Assembly: GCA_964554015.1 (NCBI GenBank)
Contig: CAZKMO010000078.1
Location: 1 to 15,324 of the forward strand
DNA: 15,324 nt
Direction: 5' to 3'
Source: CAYUAG01 sp964554015
GTDB lineage: Bacteria > Zhuqueibacterota > QNDG01 > CAYUAG01
Shown here one piece after another: positions 1 to 8,543 of the stretch; position 1 is the first letter of the stretch; every line of letters begins with the position of its first letter. The position numbers and the translations under genes are program-made. A model generated the notes under the pieces. That model was given only the letters and a program-made list of their open reading frames with translations. It searched no databases and was not told the origin of the DNA.

Positions 1-1
1 T

Positions 2-814
2 TCCAATCAGTACAGACTCGTAATTGAAAACAACCTGTCCGGATCAGGATCAGCCTATGGAATTAATTTGGGAGTTCATTATCAAGCAAGTGATAAACTC
101 TCATTTGGAGCTTCTCTACGTTACAATACCGATCTAAAACTCTCTGGCGATAATAAACAAATAATGATTATGCATGGCGATGAAACCAAATACGGTGTTC
201 TCTCCTTAGTTCCGGATTCTGCTTTTATCAGCCCAGCTGATCCGGTTGGTACCACAACCAAACAGAGTTTGCTTGTATTATTCAGTGGAATGAATATCTC
301 AGAAAAAACTGATGTTACAGCTAATCTTCCCTTACCCATAACTGCTGGTGCAGGTATTGCTTATAAAGCAACCGACAAACTGACTTTGGTTGCAGATGCT
401 TCCTGGACCCAATGGTCAGCCTGGGATGTAATTGAAGTTGAAGTTGAAGATGGTGACAATATTGAATTAAGACAGGACTGGAAAAATACTATAGAGATAG
501 GTGGAGGAGTTGAATATCAATTTTCACCCCAATTTGCCTTACGCGGAGGATTCTATACTGTTGACTCACCTGTTCCGGATGAAACCATGTCCCCCACAAT
601 TCCTGATCCCAACCGTCGTAGTGTTATAACAGGTGGATTCGGATACAATATTGGAAAATTCAGTCTCAATCTTGCCGGTGAATATGTAATATTTGCCGAT
701 AAAACAGTCGACTCATATGAATTTGATACTACCACAGGAGTAGCTGAAAATTATGCCGGAAAATATGTATTTAATGCTTTCGTTATTACAACCGGAGTTC
801 AGATAAATCTTTAA
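2..814 (+). CDS. FadL/OmpP1-family outer-membrane transport protein, 3' part only
   Basis: This is the C-terminal 270 residues of a beta-barrel porin of the FadL/OmpP1/TodX family, which carries hydrophobic compounds such as long-chain fatty acids across the outer membrane. The reading frame is open from base 2 through a TTG at 68, so the true start lies left of the window and the TTG is not a start. Alternating amphipathic strands run throughout, and the family's typical late motifs are visible: a WTQWSAW strand, a W-x-N-T-x-x-I-x-x-G-x-x-Y strand, an R-x-G-F-Y segment, then the SPVPDETMSPTIPDPNRR stretch, which matches the usual 'P-D-x-x-R' region before the last strands. The last strand ends in Leu (GVQINL) instead of the more usual Phe. 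It is convergent with the AddB gene and is followed directly by a terminator. Family assignment is secure; the actual substrate is not known. Confidence 0.9.
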   Translation, partial: SNQYRLVIENNLSGSGSAYGINLGVHYQASDKLSFGASLRYNTDLKLSGDNKQIMIMHGDETKYGVLSLVPDSAFISPADPVGTTTKQSLLVLFSGMNISEKTDVTANLPLPITAGAGIAYKATDKLTLVADASWTQWSAWDVIEVEVEDGDNIELRQDWKNTIEIGGGVEYQFSPQFALRGGFYTVDSPVPDETMSPTIPDPNRRSVITGGFGYNIGKFSLNLAGEYVIFADKTVDSYEFDTTTGVAENYAGKYVFNAFVITTGVQINL

Positions 815-832
815 GTATTTATGAATACTAAT

Positions 833-868
833 AAAAAACCCGGACTTAATATAAAGCCCGGGTTTTTT
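833..868. terminator. Bidirectional intrinsic terminator between convergent genes
   Basis: A GC-rich stem (CCCGG-A-CTT at 839-847 pairing with AAG-C-CCGGG at 854-862, with one A/C mismatch) is flanked by six A residues on the left and six T residues on the right. It can therefore terminate transcription from both sides. It lies 18 bases after the FadL stop and about 40 bases beyond the end of the leftward AddB gene. Confidence 0.9.
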
Positions 869-910
869 ATTGGGTAAAGCTAAATAAATAGTTGTCGCTC
901 CCAACCGATA

Positions 911-3661
911 TCAGCGTCCGCATACATTTTTATAGGGACAAAAGTCACATTTAGATCTATCTTTAGTCTGCTGGAAGGATTTTTCTCTATTAAAAATATC
1001 GGCTAAAATATGTTTTAAAACCACAGCTGACTTTCCCACCTCTGCTGTGCCCCTGAAATGAAAAATATCATTATTTTTATTTTTTAAATACTGAGGATTC
1101 TTTTTCTTCTGCTGATTTCTGAAACTATATATTCCTATCCTGCACGGTGTATCCTTAGTGATATATCCTGTTCCTGTAATTAAATAATAGTAAAAGATAA
1201 GCTGAAGGACCTGTTCCTTTTTTTGAAGAATTTCGATTAAATTTTCCCTATTGTACTCATTCTGGAATGTAAACTGAAGAGATTTAGTATCTCCTGTTTT
1301 AAAATCAATTATATCTGTAAACTCTGAATGTTTCTCCAGGCGATCAATTTTCCCGAATAATAATACTTCCTTATTTTCTACCTTCAGATTTCTTCTCACC
1401 GTTACTTCATTTCCAATGATAGTCTTGCCACTTATTTCATTATTCACATAATTTTTAATTAAGGTTTTTATTATACTGCAATATATAAAATTTCTACCTC
1501 TATATATATCTACATTTCCCATTACTTCCTGATATGCTTGTTCACATATTCCTTCATACTGTCCATTCAATTTTTCTATACCTTCCCTTGATATTATACT
1601 ACCAAGAAAAGGCTGATATAATCTTTCCAGAATTCTATGAATTACAACCCCAAATTCTCGAGCTTCTGCAGATTCTATCACTTCTTCCGGCTGATCAAGT
1701 CTTAGAATATATTTCAAATAAAATTTCAAGGAACAGTCAACATATGTTTGTAATCTGGTAGGAGAATACTCCATGGCGAACAAATGTTCGATAATTTTAA
1801 CATCTTTTTTTATGGTTAAGGTTTCAGGATGTTTGTATGCTGTCTGAATATTGACGATTTTCTCTTTAACTGAAGCATTACTGTTTTTTCTTCTGTATTC
1901 CCGCAGTAATTGCTCGATAAACCTGCTCCGTTCCCCTTTGCCAAACTCATTACTTTCCGTATTATAAAAAATTTTTACTTTTTCTGCTTGCTTAAGTAAA
2001 CGATAAAAATAGTAAGCATAAATTGAATCTTCATGCTCATGAGTAACCATCCCATAATATTTTCTCACATCATGAGGGATAAAACTATTTCTGGTTCTAA
2101 CAGCAGGAAGTATTCCCTCATTAGCAGAAAGAATATAAACATTTTTAAAATCCAAAGCTCTTGTTTCCAGAAGCCCCATGATTTGGAGCCCCTGCAAAGG
2201 CTCTCCCAGAAATGGAACAGAACTGGACTCAATTACTCCTTTAAAAAGATTCCAGAATGTTGATAATTCCAGCTCTATATTGAATTCTGCCATAGTCTCA
2301 TTAATTTTCTGAAGCTGGATATAAAAATTATATATGTACTCAATTTCAAAAGAAAATCCCTCTCTTTCTTTCATGCTGTTGACAATGTTCTCTAAAATAT
2401 TCCTAAAATATTCAATAAAAGCATTTAAAGAAAAAACAGGAGTGAAAATATAATTAATATTTTCTGTAAAAATGTTCAGCTCCTGATCCTGCACCAATAC
2501 TCTATTTTCTTCTAAACATTGATTTAAAAACTTATATACAGTTTTTCTGTCCATGGTTAATATATAGGAATGAAGAAGAATAGTACTGACATCCCGGTAA
2601 AAATAATTACATTTATTATCAGATGTATCTTTATTACTTTGCAACTCTATAATTGAATGTAACAGATGATAGAGACTGGTATTTTTCAGCGGATACCCCA
2701 TGGTAACATTAACTTGTTGAAGGTTCTCGGGTAAAGAATTCAATAGAGGAAATAAGAGTGATTCATCCGGTAATACAACCGCTGTTTGATCCTTTTCCTG
2801 TATCTCTTTATCTAGATATTCACCTGCCACCTTAGTCTGAGCTACCCGACCTGCAGTTCCGATTATTTCTATATTTTTGGCTGAAGTTAAAAGTTCATCA
2901 GTAATCCATGTAACTGGAGATGAATTCTTAATTAAAGAATTCTTTCTGAAAAAATAACCAGCTTCCTGTTTTTCATCATCATAAAAATAGCGGTCAATAT
3001 CCCAGAAAATCTCAGCTTTCCCGTTTTCTTTTAACTTTTCCATCAGAACCTGTTCCGCCGTAGAAAGAACATTGAATCCGGCAAATATTACTTTTTCCCA
3101 TGTATCAAATCCGGAAAGTGTAAATTCTTCTACTATTTTACGCAAAGCCAATCCATAATAAGCCTGATTATCTGCAAGCAGATCCGTAGTAAATTTTGTG
3201 TACAGCTGATGCAGATTCTCAGAGAATTGGATAAAATTATCAATAACTGTACCACCTCTCTCAAACTCTTTGTCCAGGCTGGTAATCTGCTGCAGAGAAG
3301 TAAATAATGAATCCTGATCCACCAGATAAAGATCAATCTCATTGAAATCCGAAATAACCAACTTGCCCCATTGATAAAAGGTATCAAAGGACTTTGGATG
3401 TTTAAAACTTTCAGTATATACAGGATAGAGTCTGAATACCAGAGAAAAATTATCCATTAAATATAATCGTGAGACAACACTGATAAAATCTTTAATGGAA
3501 TAGAGCTCCGGTATCCAACATGGTTTTTGTATCTTTTTATTCTCTTGGATATACTTCTTGATAAATAAACCAGCTCTCCGGTTAGGAGTTACCATTACAT
3601 AATTACTAAAATCGTTTGTACGCCGGGCCAGTTCATCCATAACTTTGGCTAAAAACTCCAT
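911..3661 (-). CDS. addB: AddB-type nuclease subunit (PD-(D/E)XK, Fe-S) of a helicase-nuclease
   Basis: This 916-residue protein resembles AddB, the partner of AddA in the RecBCD-like complex that unwinds and trims double-strand DNA ends before RecA loading. The C-terminal nuclease shows G-K-I-D773-R and I-I-D786-F-K788-T-G, the PD-(D/E)XK core. Four cysteines, one before the nuclease (Cys643 in YVDCSLKFYLKYIL) and three at the extreme end (Cys905, Cys908, Cys914 in CDFCPYKNVC), match the split Fe-S cluster arrangement known for AddB. A helicase-like middle region contains LETRALDFKNVYILSANEG. The N-terminus starts VTPNRRAGLF, where other AddB proteins have a Walker A motif; no GxxGxGK is present, so this subunit probably does not hydrolyse ATP. 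The ATG directly follows the AddA stop codon with a GAGGAG ribosome site 6 bases upstream, so the two are translationally coupled. The name rests on domain order and neighbour; the sequence is diverged. Confidence 0.87.
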   Translation of the reverse strand: MEFLAKVMDELARRTNDFSNYVMVTPNRRAGLFIKKYIQENKKIQKPCWIPELYSIKDFISVVSRLYLMDNFSLVFRLYPVYTESFKHPKSFDTFYQWGKLVISDFNEIDLYLVDQDSLFTSLQQITSLDKEFERGGTVIDNFIQFSENLHQLYTKFTTDLLADNQAYYGLALRKIVEEFTLSGFDTWEKVIFAGFNVLSTAEQVLMEKLKENGKAEIFWDIDRYFYDDEKQEAGYFFRKNSLIKNSSPVTWITDELLTSAKNIEIIGTAGRVAQTKVAGEYLDKEIQEKDQTAVVLPDESLLFPLLNSLPENLQQVNVTMGYPLKNTSLYHLLHSIIELQSNKDTSDNKCNYFYRDVSTILLHSYILTMDRKTVYKFLNQCLEENRVLVQDQELNIFTENINYIFTPVFSLNAFIEYFRNILENIVNSMKEREGFSFEIEYIYNFYIQLQKINETMAEFNIELELSTFWNLFKGVIESSSVPFLGEPLQGLQIMGLLETRALDFKNVYILSANEGILPAVRTRNSFIPHDVRKYYGMVTHEHEDSIYAYYFYRLLKQAEKVKIFYNTESNEFGKGERSRFIEQLLREYRRKNSNASVKEKIVNIQTAYKHPETLTIKKDVKIIEHLFAMEYSPTRLQTYVDCSLKFYLKYILRLDQPEEVIESAEAREFGVVIHRILERLYQPFLGSIISREGIEKLNGQYEGICEQAYQEVMGNVDIYRGRNFIYCSIIKTLIKNYVNNEISGKTIIGNEVTVRRNLKVENKEVLLFGKIDRLEKHSEFTDIIDFKTGDTKSLQFTFQNEYNRENLIEILQKKEQVLQLIFYYYLITGTGYITKDTPCRIGIYSFRNQQKKKNPQYLKNKNNDIFHFRGTAEVGKSAVVLKHILADIFNREKSFQQTKDRSKCDFCPYKNVCGR

Positions 3662-6600
3662 CTAAAACTCCTCAATACAACCGGTTTGTAGATAGAGAAT
3701 ATATTTTTCAAGGTTTTTGTATCCCATCTCTTCTAAAAGTGAGCAGTACTCTTCCAATTGCAGTTTATGTTCTTTTTCTCTTTGACCAGTTTTATATTCA
3801 ACCATAATAACTTTTTCTGGATCAATTATCACTCTATCCGGCCTGAATTCACGATCTTCAGTAATTATTGATTTTTCATTCATTATCTTCAGATGGGGAT
3901 GAAACCAATCTCCAACTCTTCCCCGGGAATATTCAATTTTCATTAAGGCATGCAAGTCTTCTTGAATTTGCCTCATTTCCTGCTGAGAAAGATATCCTTG
4001 CCGGTATTTATCTTCAACTGCCTGATCTATATCATCAATAGTTTTAATTTCCGATAAAATCGTATGCATCAGTACCCCCTTCTCCACTTTCCGGATTCTT
4101 TCTGTATCCACCATTTTCCATAGATCTGATGACCGTTTTCTGACCGTAATTTTATGTCTCCAGGAATGAGTGGGAAAACTCTGGAGTATCTCAGGATGAA
4201 TTTTATCTTTAAATTTTATCTTTTCATCAGGAGCACCTTTAATCCAAGCATCTGAACGCTGTTCCGATTCCATATCTCTTATACTCTGTTCAATTAAATC
4301 TGAGGTGTTTTTAATATTCGCATTCTTACCAGTTTCATAATAAATATACAATCTATCCTGCGCTCTGGTAAATGCCACATACAGCAGATTGATACTGTCG
4401 AGTATACTCAGCTTCTTCTCTTCTATATAATCCTCACGAAACAGGGAATTTTCCATTTCTTTTTGCACATCGACCAGGAAAGGAAAATCCTTGATCTTTT
4501 TCCCCACCTGGTCACTCTTTACCCAGATAACATGTTGCTTAAAACCAGAAGAGGTATCAAAAATTTTCCAGCTGAAAGGCACAAATACAATAGGGAATTC
4601 AAGCCCCTTGGCTTTATGAATGGTAGATATCCTCACTGCATTCTTGTATTCTGCCACAGGCAAAGTGGTTTTTTCGGATTCACTGTATTGTTCCCACCAT
4701 TTCAGAAAACTATGAATATCAGTGTTAAATTTTTCCGAATAATTAAAAACTACCTCCAGAAGACCCTGAAGAAAGACAGGATTTTTTGGGGATAAATCAA
4801 AAATTCTGATAATCTCTTCCATAGCTTCATAAACTGGGAGATGATAAAGCTGCGTTTTCTTTTCAGCAAATTCAGGTGATATTATTCCTTCTATATTGGA
4901 TAGATCCAGATCATGACTATCTATATCTTGAAATTCTGTAGCTACCCTGCCTGTAAAAATCCACATGGTAAAAAGAGCTACCAGATCTTCCCGGGCAGTG
5001 TACTTTAAAACAGCTATCACAAATCGTACAGCAGCAGAAGTCTCTAGAATCAGTGAATCCGGAGACATTACCGGGATTTCATTTTCCATTAAATACTGGG
5101 CAACCAGATCACATTCTTTATTTTTTCTGACCAGTACAGCCATGTCTCCATAATTATATCCTTTCTGCTCATCACAAATATTCTGAATCTCTTGGGCAAG
5201 TTTTTGCAACTTGATTTCATTCTTATTATTTCTTTTATGGTCCTGAAAATCTAATGCAACAATTTTAATATATCCTTTTCTGGTAACTACAGGATTCTGC
5301 CGGACAAAATCCTCAGTATAAATTTCATTAAATAACGTATTATCCTCAATATCCAATTTTTCTTTTACTTTTGAAAAAAAATTATTATTAAAATGCACAA
5401 TTTCTTTAGGGCTGCGATAATTATTTTCCAGAACCTCTATCTGTACATTCTTCTTAAAATGTCTTTTAATTTCTTGCTCAATTATCCTCACATCCCCGGC
5501 TCGCCATCTATAGATTGCTTGTTTTCCATCCCCAACAACCATATTAAAATTATTTGTTGATAAAGATTCTTCTAAAAGAGGTAAAAGATTTATCCACTGA
5601 AGATAAGAGGTGTCCTGAAATTCATCGATCATGATATGACTATAGGTATCACCGAGTCTCCAATAAAGAAAGGGCACTGATTCTTTTTTTATAATTTCTG
5701 CTACTTTGACGCTGAAATCAAGTAAGGGAATTTTATGAGTTTCTTTTTTAAATGCCGCGGTTAGGTCCAAAAATTTTTTAATTAAGGCTTCTGAATATAT
5801 ATTTTTTTGTACAAGATAATTAGTATTAAAAAAGATTATATTATTTTCAATGTATTCAATAATTTTCTGGGCACAGGAGGCTACTCCCTGTTCAAGAGCT
5901 TTCTGTATTCTGGCGTATTTTTCCGAATTTTCCTGTTCACACTTTTTTGTTACCCATTTACCATCTCTTAATCTCTTCTTAATCTCAAAATCTTCCGGTG
6001 TAGTAGCATACTGATAATTATTCAAAAATCCGGCTGGTCCACTTTGTTTCTGAAAAAAATCTTCAACAGACAATCCATTTCCCGCAATAATTGCCATAGC
6101 CTTCGCAGCCAGGGAATTTATATGTTTTCTAAACTTATTGACCTCTTCTTCAACCTCAATTATCAGTTGTTTCCAGAATATATCGTCATATTGATCTACA
6201 GCAATAGTAAAGACCGGTTCAATATATTTTTCATTGAATGTTACCTTACCGATTTTTTTTAATTCATGATCAAGATGCCAGGATCCAGAACTGTAAATTT
6301 TTGAAAGTGCAAATTGGGTGAGTATATCACCCACAAAATTATCCTTTTCTGCCGTTGCAAATAAATTTTCAATTATCTCACTAAACATATACTCGGTATC
6401 TAATTCGACATCGAACCTGAGTGGCATATCAAGATCATAGGCAAAAGTTCTCACTATTCTGCTGATAAAACTATCAATTGTCATCACACTGAAATCTGAA
6501 TAGGAATGCAAAATAAGATCACCAAGTAGTTTACAATTTTTTTTAACCTTTGATTTATCTAGGGTATGTTCCTGAATCAGTTCATCAATTAAATTATTAG

Positions 6601-6790
6601 TTTCTTCATTTAAGAATTGATGAATAGTAGCAACAATTCTCTGCTTCATTTCAGCAGACGCTTTATTAGTAAATGTTATAGCTAAAATTTTGGAAAAATA
6701 AGTTGGACTTTCAAGACAGATCCGCAAAAATTCCTTAACCAGAGTATAGGTTTTACCTGAGCCGGCAGATGATTTATAAACGGTCAGCAT
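3662..6790 (-). CDS. addA: AddA-type UvrD-like helicase with C-terminal nuclease
   Basis: This 1042-residue protein is a superfamily 1A helicase fused to a PD-(D/E)XK nuclease, the motor subunit of an AddAB/RecBCD-type end-processing machine. Helicase motifs appear in order: Walker A SAGSGKT (Lys13), Walker B/motif II DEFQDT (389-394), motif III QAIYRWRAGD, motif IV ENNYRSP, motif V HKAKGLEF (from residue 725), and motif VI AFTRAQDR (806-813). The C-terminal nuclease core is RPD985RV followed by VE998YK1000TG, with QLEEY beyond it. The start MLTVYKSSAGSGKT places Walker A close to the N-terminus, as is typical for this family in FCB bacteria; an AGGAA ribosome site lies upstream. Length is on the short side compared with Firmicutes AddA (about 1200 residues). 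It is followed with zero spacing by the AddB-type gene. A stand-alone UvrD/Rep helicase is ruled out by the nuclease domain and the partner gene. Confidence 0.9.
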   Translation of the reverse strand: MLTVYKSSAGSGKTYTLVKEFLRICLESPTYFSKILAITFTNKASAEMKQRIVATIHQFLNEETNNLIDELIQEHTLDKSKVKKNCKLLGDLILHSYSDFSVMTIDSFISRIVRTFAYDLDMPLRFDVELDTEYMFSEIIENLFATAEKDNFVGDILTQFALSKIYSSGSWHLDHELKKIGKVTFNEKYIEPVFTIAVDQYDDIFWKQLIIEVEEEVNKFRKHINSLAAKAMAIIAGNGLSVEDFFQKQSGPAGFLNNYQYATTPEDFEIKKRLRDGKWVTKKCEQENSEKYARIQKALEQGVASCAQKIIEYIENNIIFFNTNYLVQKNIYSEALIKKFLDLTAAFKKETHKIPLLDFSVKVAEIIKKESVPFLYWRLGDTYSHIMIDEFQDTSYLQWINLLPLLEESLSTNNFNMVVGDGKQAIYRWRAGDVRIIEQEIKRHFKKNVQIEVLENNYRSPKEIVHFNNNFFSKVKEKLDIEDNTLFNEIYTEDFVRQNPVVTRKGYIKIVALDFQDHKRNNKNEIKLQKLAQEIQNICDEQKGYNYGDMAVLVRKNKECDLVAQYLMENEIPVMSPDSLILETSAAVRFVIAVLKYTAREDLVALFTMWIFTGRVATEFQDIDSHDLDLSNIEGIISPEFAEKKTQLYHLPVYEAMEEIIRIFDLSPKNPVFLQGLLEVVFNYSEKFNTDIHSFLKWWEQYSESEKTTLPVAEYKNAVRISTIHKAKGLEFPIVFVPFSWKIFDTSSGFKQHVIWVKSDQVGKKIKDFPFLVDVQKEMENSLFREDYIEEKKLSILDSINLLYVAFTRAQDRLYIYYETGKNANIKNTSDLIEQSIRDMESEQRSDAWIKGAPDEKIKFKDKIHPEILQSFPTHSWRHKITVRKRSSDLWKMVDTERIRKVEKGVLMHTILSEIKTIDDIDQAVEDKYRQGYLSQQEMRQIQEDLHALMKIEYSRGRVGDWFHPHLKIMNEKSIITEDREFRPDRVIIDPEKVIMVEYKTGQREKEHKLQLEEYCSLLEEMGYKNLEKYILYLQTGCIEEF
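3668..3673 (-). promoter_or_regulatory. Ribosome binding site of the AddB-type gene, inside the AddA end
   Basis: GAGGAG on the minus strand sits 6 bases before the ATG at 3661 and lies within the last codons of the upstream AddA gene. The AddA stop TAG (3664-3662) is followed immediately by this ATG, which fixes the start and suggests coupled translation of the two subunits. Confidence 0.8.
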
Positions 6791-6888
6791 ATTTTTTTCC
6801 TATATGCCTAATAAAATAAATTAAAGTGTATAAATTAATCAAAGGTAAAAAAATCAAATTTATCGATGTGAAAATCTATTTGAATAAT

Positions 6889-6943
6889 GATTAACGATCA
6901 ATAATTTTTTATTTATAACTTCTGAAATTCCAGATCGTTAATC
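6889..6943. repeat. 11-bp perfect inverted repeat upstream of the AddA-type gene
   Basis: GATTAACGATC (6889-6899) is exactly mirrored by GATCGTTAATC (6933-6943) with a 33-base AT-rich spacer. It occupies the 184-bp gap between the GNAT-like gene and the AddA-type gene, about 100 bases before the latter's ATG. Neither side is followed by a T-run suited to a terminator. It could be a two-site operator or a weak cruciform; its function is unknown. The remaining gap (6791-6888) is very AT-rich and probably carries the addAB promoter, but no single -35/-10 pair stands out. Confidence 0.6.
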
Positions 6944-6974
6944 CGTATTCGTAAATTTTTTAAATGCTTAAAGT

Positions 6975-8156
6975 TTACTGTATAGATTTCTCATAAACTC
7001 TATAGGTATTTGCTTTCTTAAAACCTAATTTTTTTATGGGGTTATTCATGCTCATATTATCTTCCAGCACATAGTTTGCTTCAACACAAGAAGGATTTTT
7101 AGGGGCCAATACATCGTATAGTCTATTATAAAACAGTACATCAATAGCTTTTCGGCGATACCCCGGAATCATACCCAGTCCCCATATTCTGTAATCGCGA
7201 ATCTTCTTTATCCCAAACTTGAGTTTGAATAAACCCAGGGGGAAAAGCCTTCCCTTTAATTTCTTTAAAATGACATTAACATCCGGCAGCACGATCATAT
7301 ACCCTATGGGTTTACCCTTAATCTCTGCCAACATAATAATATCCGGATCAACAATCATTTTAAGCGATTCTGCCAGACTATCTGCCTCTTGGTCCGATAC
7401 AACCATATAGCCCCAATTATCCTTGGTCGATTCATTAGCGGTCTTTACTAACAATTTTGTCTCATTTTTCATATCCGCAAAATTTATAGACCTGATAGTG
7501 ACCCCATATCTTTTGGCTATGTTGTGGGCAACCTGTCCATATTTTTTAGGAAAATTATAAGAATTGCCATTTTCAATCTTATAGACAAACACATCTTTTG
7601 CTTTGTGTAACCCATAAAATTCAAACTGATCTGGATAATAGGAAGGATTATAGGGAGACATGACCATAGGAGAGGAATTAAAATTATCAATTAATAAACC
7701 GCATTCCTGAGAAAATCCCCAGGGCCCCTGCATAAGGGATGCTCCTTGGCTTTTTAACCAATCATAAACGGCCTGGAATAAAAGCTGAGCACCTTCTTTA
7801 TTATCTATACATTCATAAGAACCGAACAAACCTCTTTTTTCACCCCAGTTTTCATTGGCAACATGATTAATAAAACCACTGATTCTTCCTACCGGATTAT
7901 CATTTTTATAAAGCATGAAATGTTGATAATCGCAATGTTCCAGCATGGGATTAGAATCTGCAGTATATTTTCTCTTTTCTTCATATAAAAGCGGGGGTAC
8001 CCAAAAGGGATCGTTTTTATATACAGTATAAGGAATCTTTATGAATCTTTTTAAATCCTTTTTTGTCTGAACAGGTTTTACGCTAAATGCCATATCCCCT
8101 CTGACTGCCTCAGGTTTCTTCTTGATTTTTATTTTCTCGGGGGGATAAAGCATCAT
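6975..8156 (-). CDS. GNAT-fold acetyltransferase-like protein of unknown substrate
   Basis: This 393-residue protein resembles a widespread, poorly studied family of GNAT-like proteins (YghO-like). The N-terminal part has a segment reading FIKIPYTVYKNDPFWVPPL, then VGRISGFINH. The middle has GPWGFSQECGLLIDNF and YNPSYYP. The C-terminal part looks like an acetyl-CoA-binding region: GMIPGYRRKAIDVLFYNRL (P331-G-Y-R-R-K) followed by EANYVLEDNMSMNNPIKKLGF, where GNAT proteins end with an N-x-x-x-x-x-x-x-x-L-G-F element. No signal peptide or membrane segment is visible, so it should be cytoplasmic. The first Met has an AAGGA site 6 bases upstream and overlaps the upstream membrane-protein gene by 47 bases. 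A second candidate Met at 8093 (MAFSVKP) has AGAGGGG just before it and fits the family's usual N-terminus better. The substrate cannot be deduced. Confidence 0.72.
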   Translation of the reverse strand: MMLYPPEKIKIKKKPEAVRGDMAFSVKPVQTKKDLKRFIKIPYTVYKNDPFWVPPLLYEEKRKYTADSNPMLEHCDYQHFMLYKNDNPVGRISGFINHVANENWGEKRGLFGSYECIDNKEGAQLLFQAVYDWLKSQGASLMQGPWGFSQECGLLIDNFNSSPMVMSPYNPSYYPDQFEFYGLHKAKDVFVYKIENGNSYNFPKKYGQVAHNIAKRYGVTIRSINFADMKNETKLLVKTANESTKDNWGYMVVSDQEADSLAESLKMIVDPDIIMLAEIKGKPIGYMIVLPDVNVILKKLKGRLFPLGLFKLKFGIKKIRDYRIWGLGMIPGYRRKAIDVLFYNRLYDVLAPKNPSCVEANYVLEDNMSMNNPIKKLGFKKANTYRVYEKSIQ

Positions 8157-8493
8157 ATTTTTTCCTTAAGGCAAATTCAGTAAGTATGGCAAAAACAATC
8201 CCGGAAATAACCAGGGGCCAGAACCAGGGATTCCACCCATAACCAAGAAATGCAATTACAGCACCCATAATAATATTAAAACCCAATCCAATTATTCCTG
8301 CTCTTATCCACCAGACAAGATCAAAGGAAATCAGTACAATAAGTGCTCCCATCAAGGTTCGGGAGAGAATTATGGACCATACCGCACCATTGGAATAATC
8401 ATTGGTTATTCCGGTGGCTAAAAGCCAGGTTATAATTCCATAAAAGAATCCCCATCCAGCTCCTGACCGTAAGCGGCGCCACTCTATTTTCAT
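8110..8493 (-). CDS. Small four-helix integral membrane protein, unknown function
   Basis: I do not recognise this 127-residue protein. Four hydrophobic segments can be seen at about residues 12-30, 37-58, 62-84 and 88-107. The N-terminus is basic (MKIEWRRLRSG), and the last 20 residues are hydrophilic and charged (RKKYD...ENKNQEET). Aromatic residues cluster near helix ends, including the WNPWFWP turn before the last helix. The ATG has an AAAGGAG site 8 bases upstream, which makes this a well-supported real gene. It begins 50 bases after the slipin stop and its end overlaps the start of the GNAT-like gene, so it is probably co-transcribed with the NfeD-slipin pair. A role in membrane homeostasis is only an inference from that position. 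Confidence 0.8.
   Translation of the reverse strand: MKIEWRRLRSGAGWGFFYGIITWLLATGITNDYSNGAVWSIILSRTLMGALIVLISFDLVWWIRAGIIGLGFNIIMGAVIAFLGYGWNPWFWPLVISGIVFAILTEFALRKKYDALSPRENKNQEET
8163..8167 (-). promoter_or_regulatory. Ribosome binding site supporting the overlapping start at 8156
   Basis: AAGGA on the minus strand, 6 bases before the ATG at 8156, lies inside the coding region of the upstream membrane-protein gene. It supports the longer GNAT-like product, but AGAGGGG (8102-8096) immediately before the alternative ATG at 8093 competes with it. Confidence 0.5.
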
Positions 8494-8543
8494 AAATAAT
8501 TCTCCTTTACCTATATTATAGCGGTTTTTCCCCTTTAATCAAC

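Noticed and set aside
68..814. FadL-family gene starting at TTG 68
   Set aside because: The frame is open and porin-like from base 2, so the gene simply enters from outside the window.
4463..4795. 110-residue open frame on the plus strand
   Set aside because: It lies wholly opposite the well-supported AddA-type helicase, with no ribosome site or recognisable domain.
6889..6943. Terminator of the GNAT-like gene
   Set aside because: The 33-base loop and lack of a following T-run make it unlike an intrinsic terminator.
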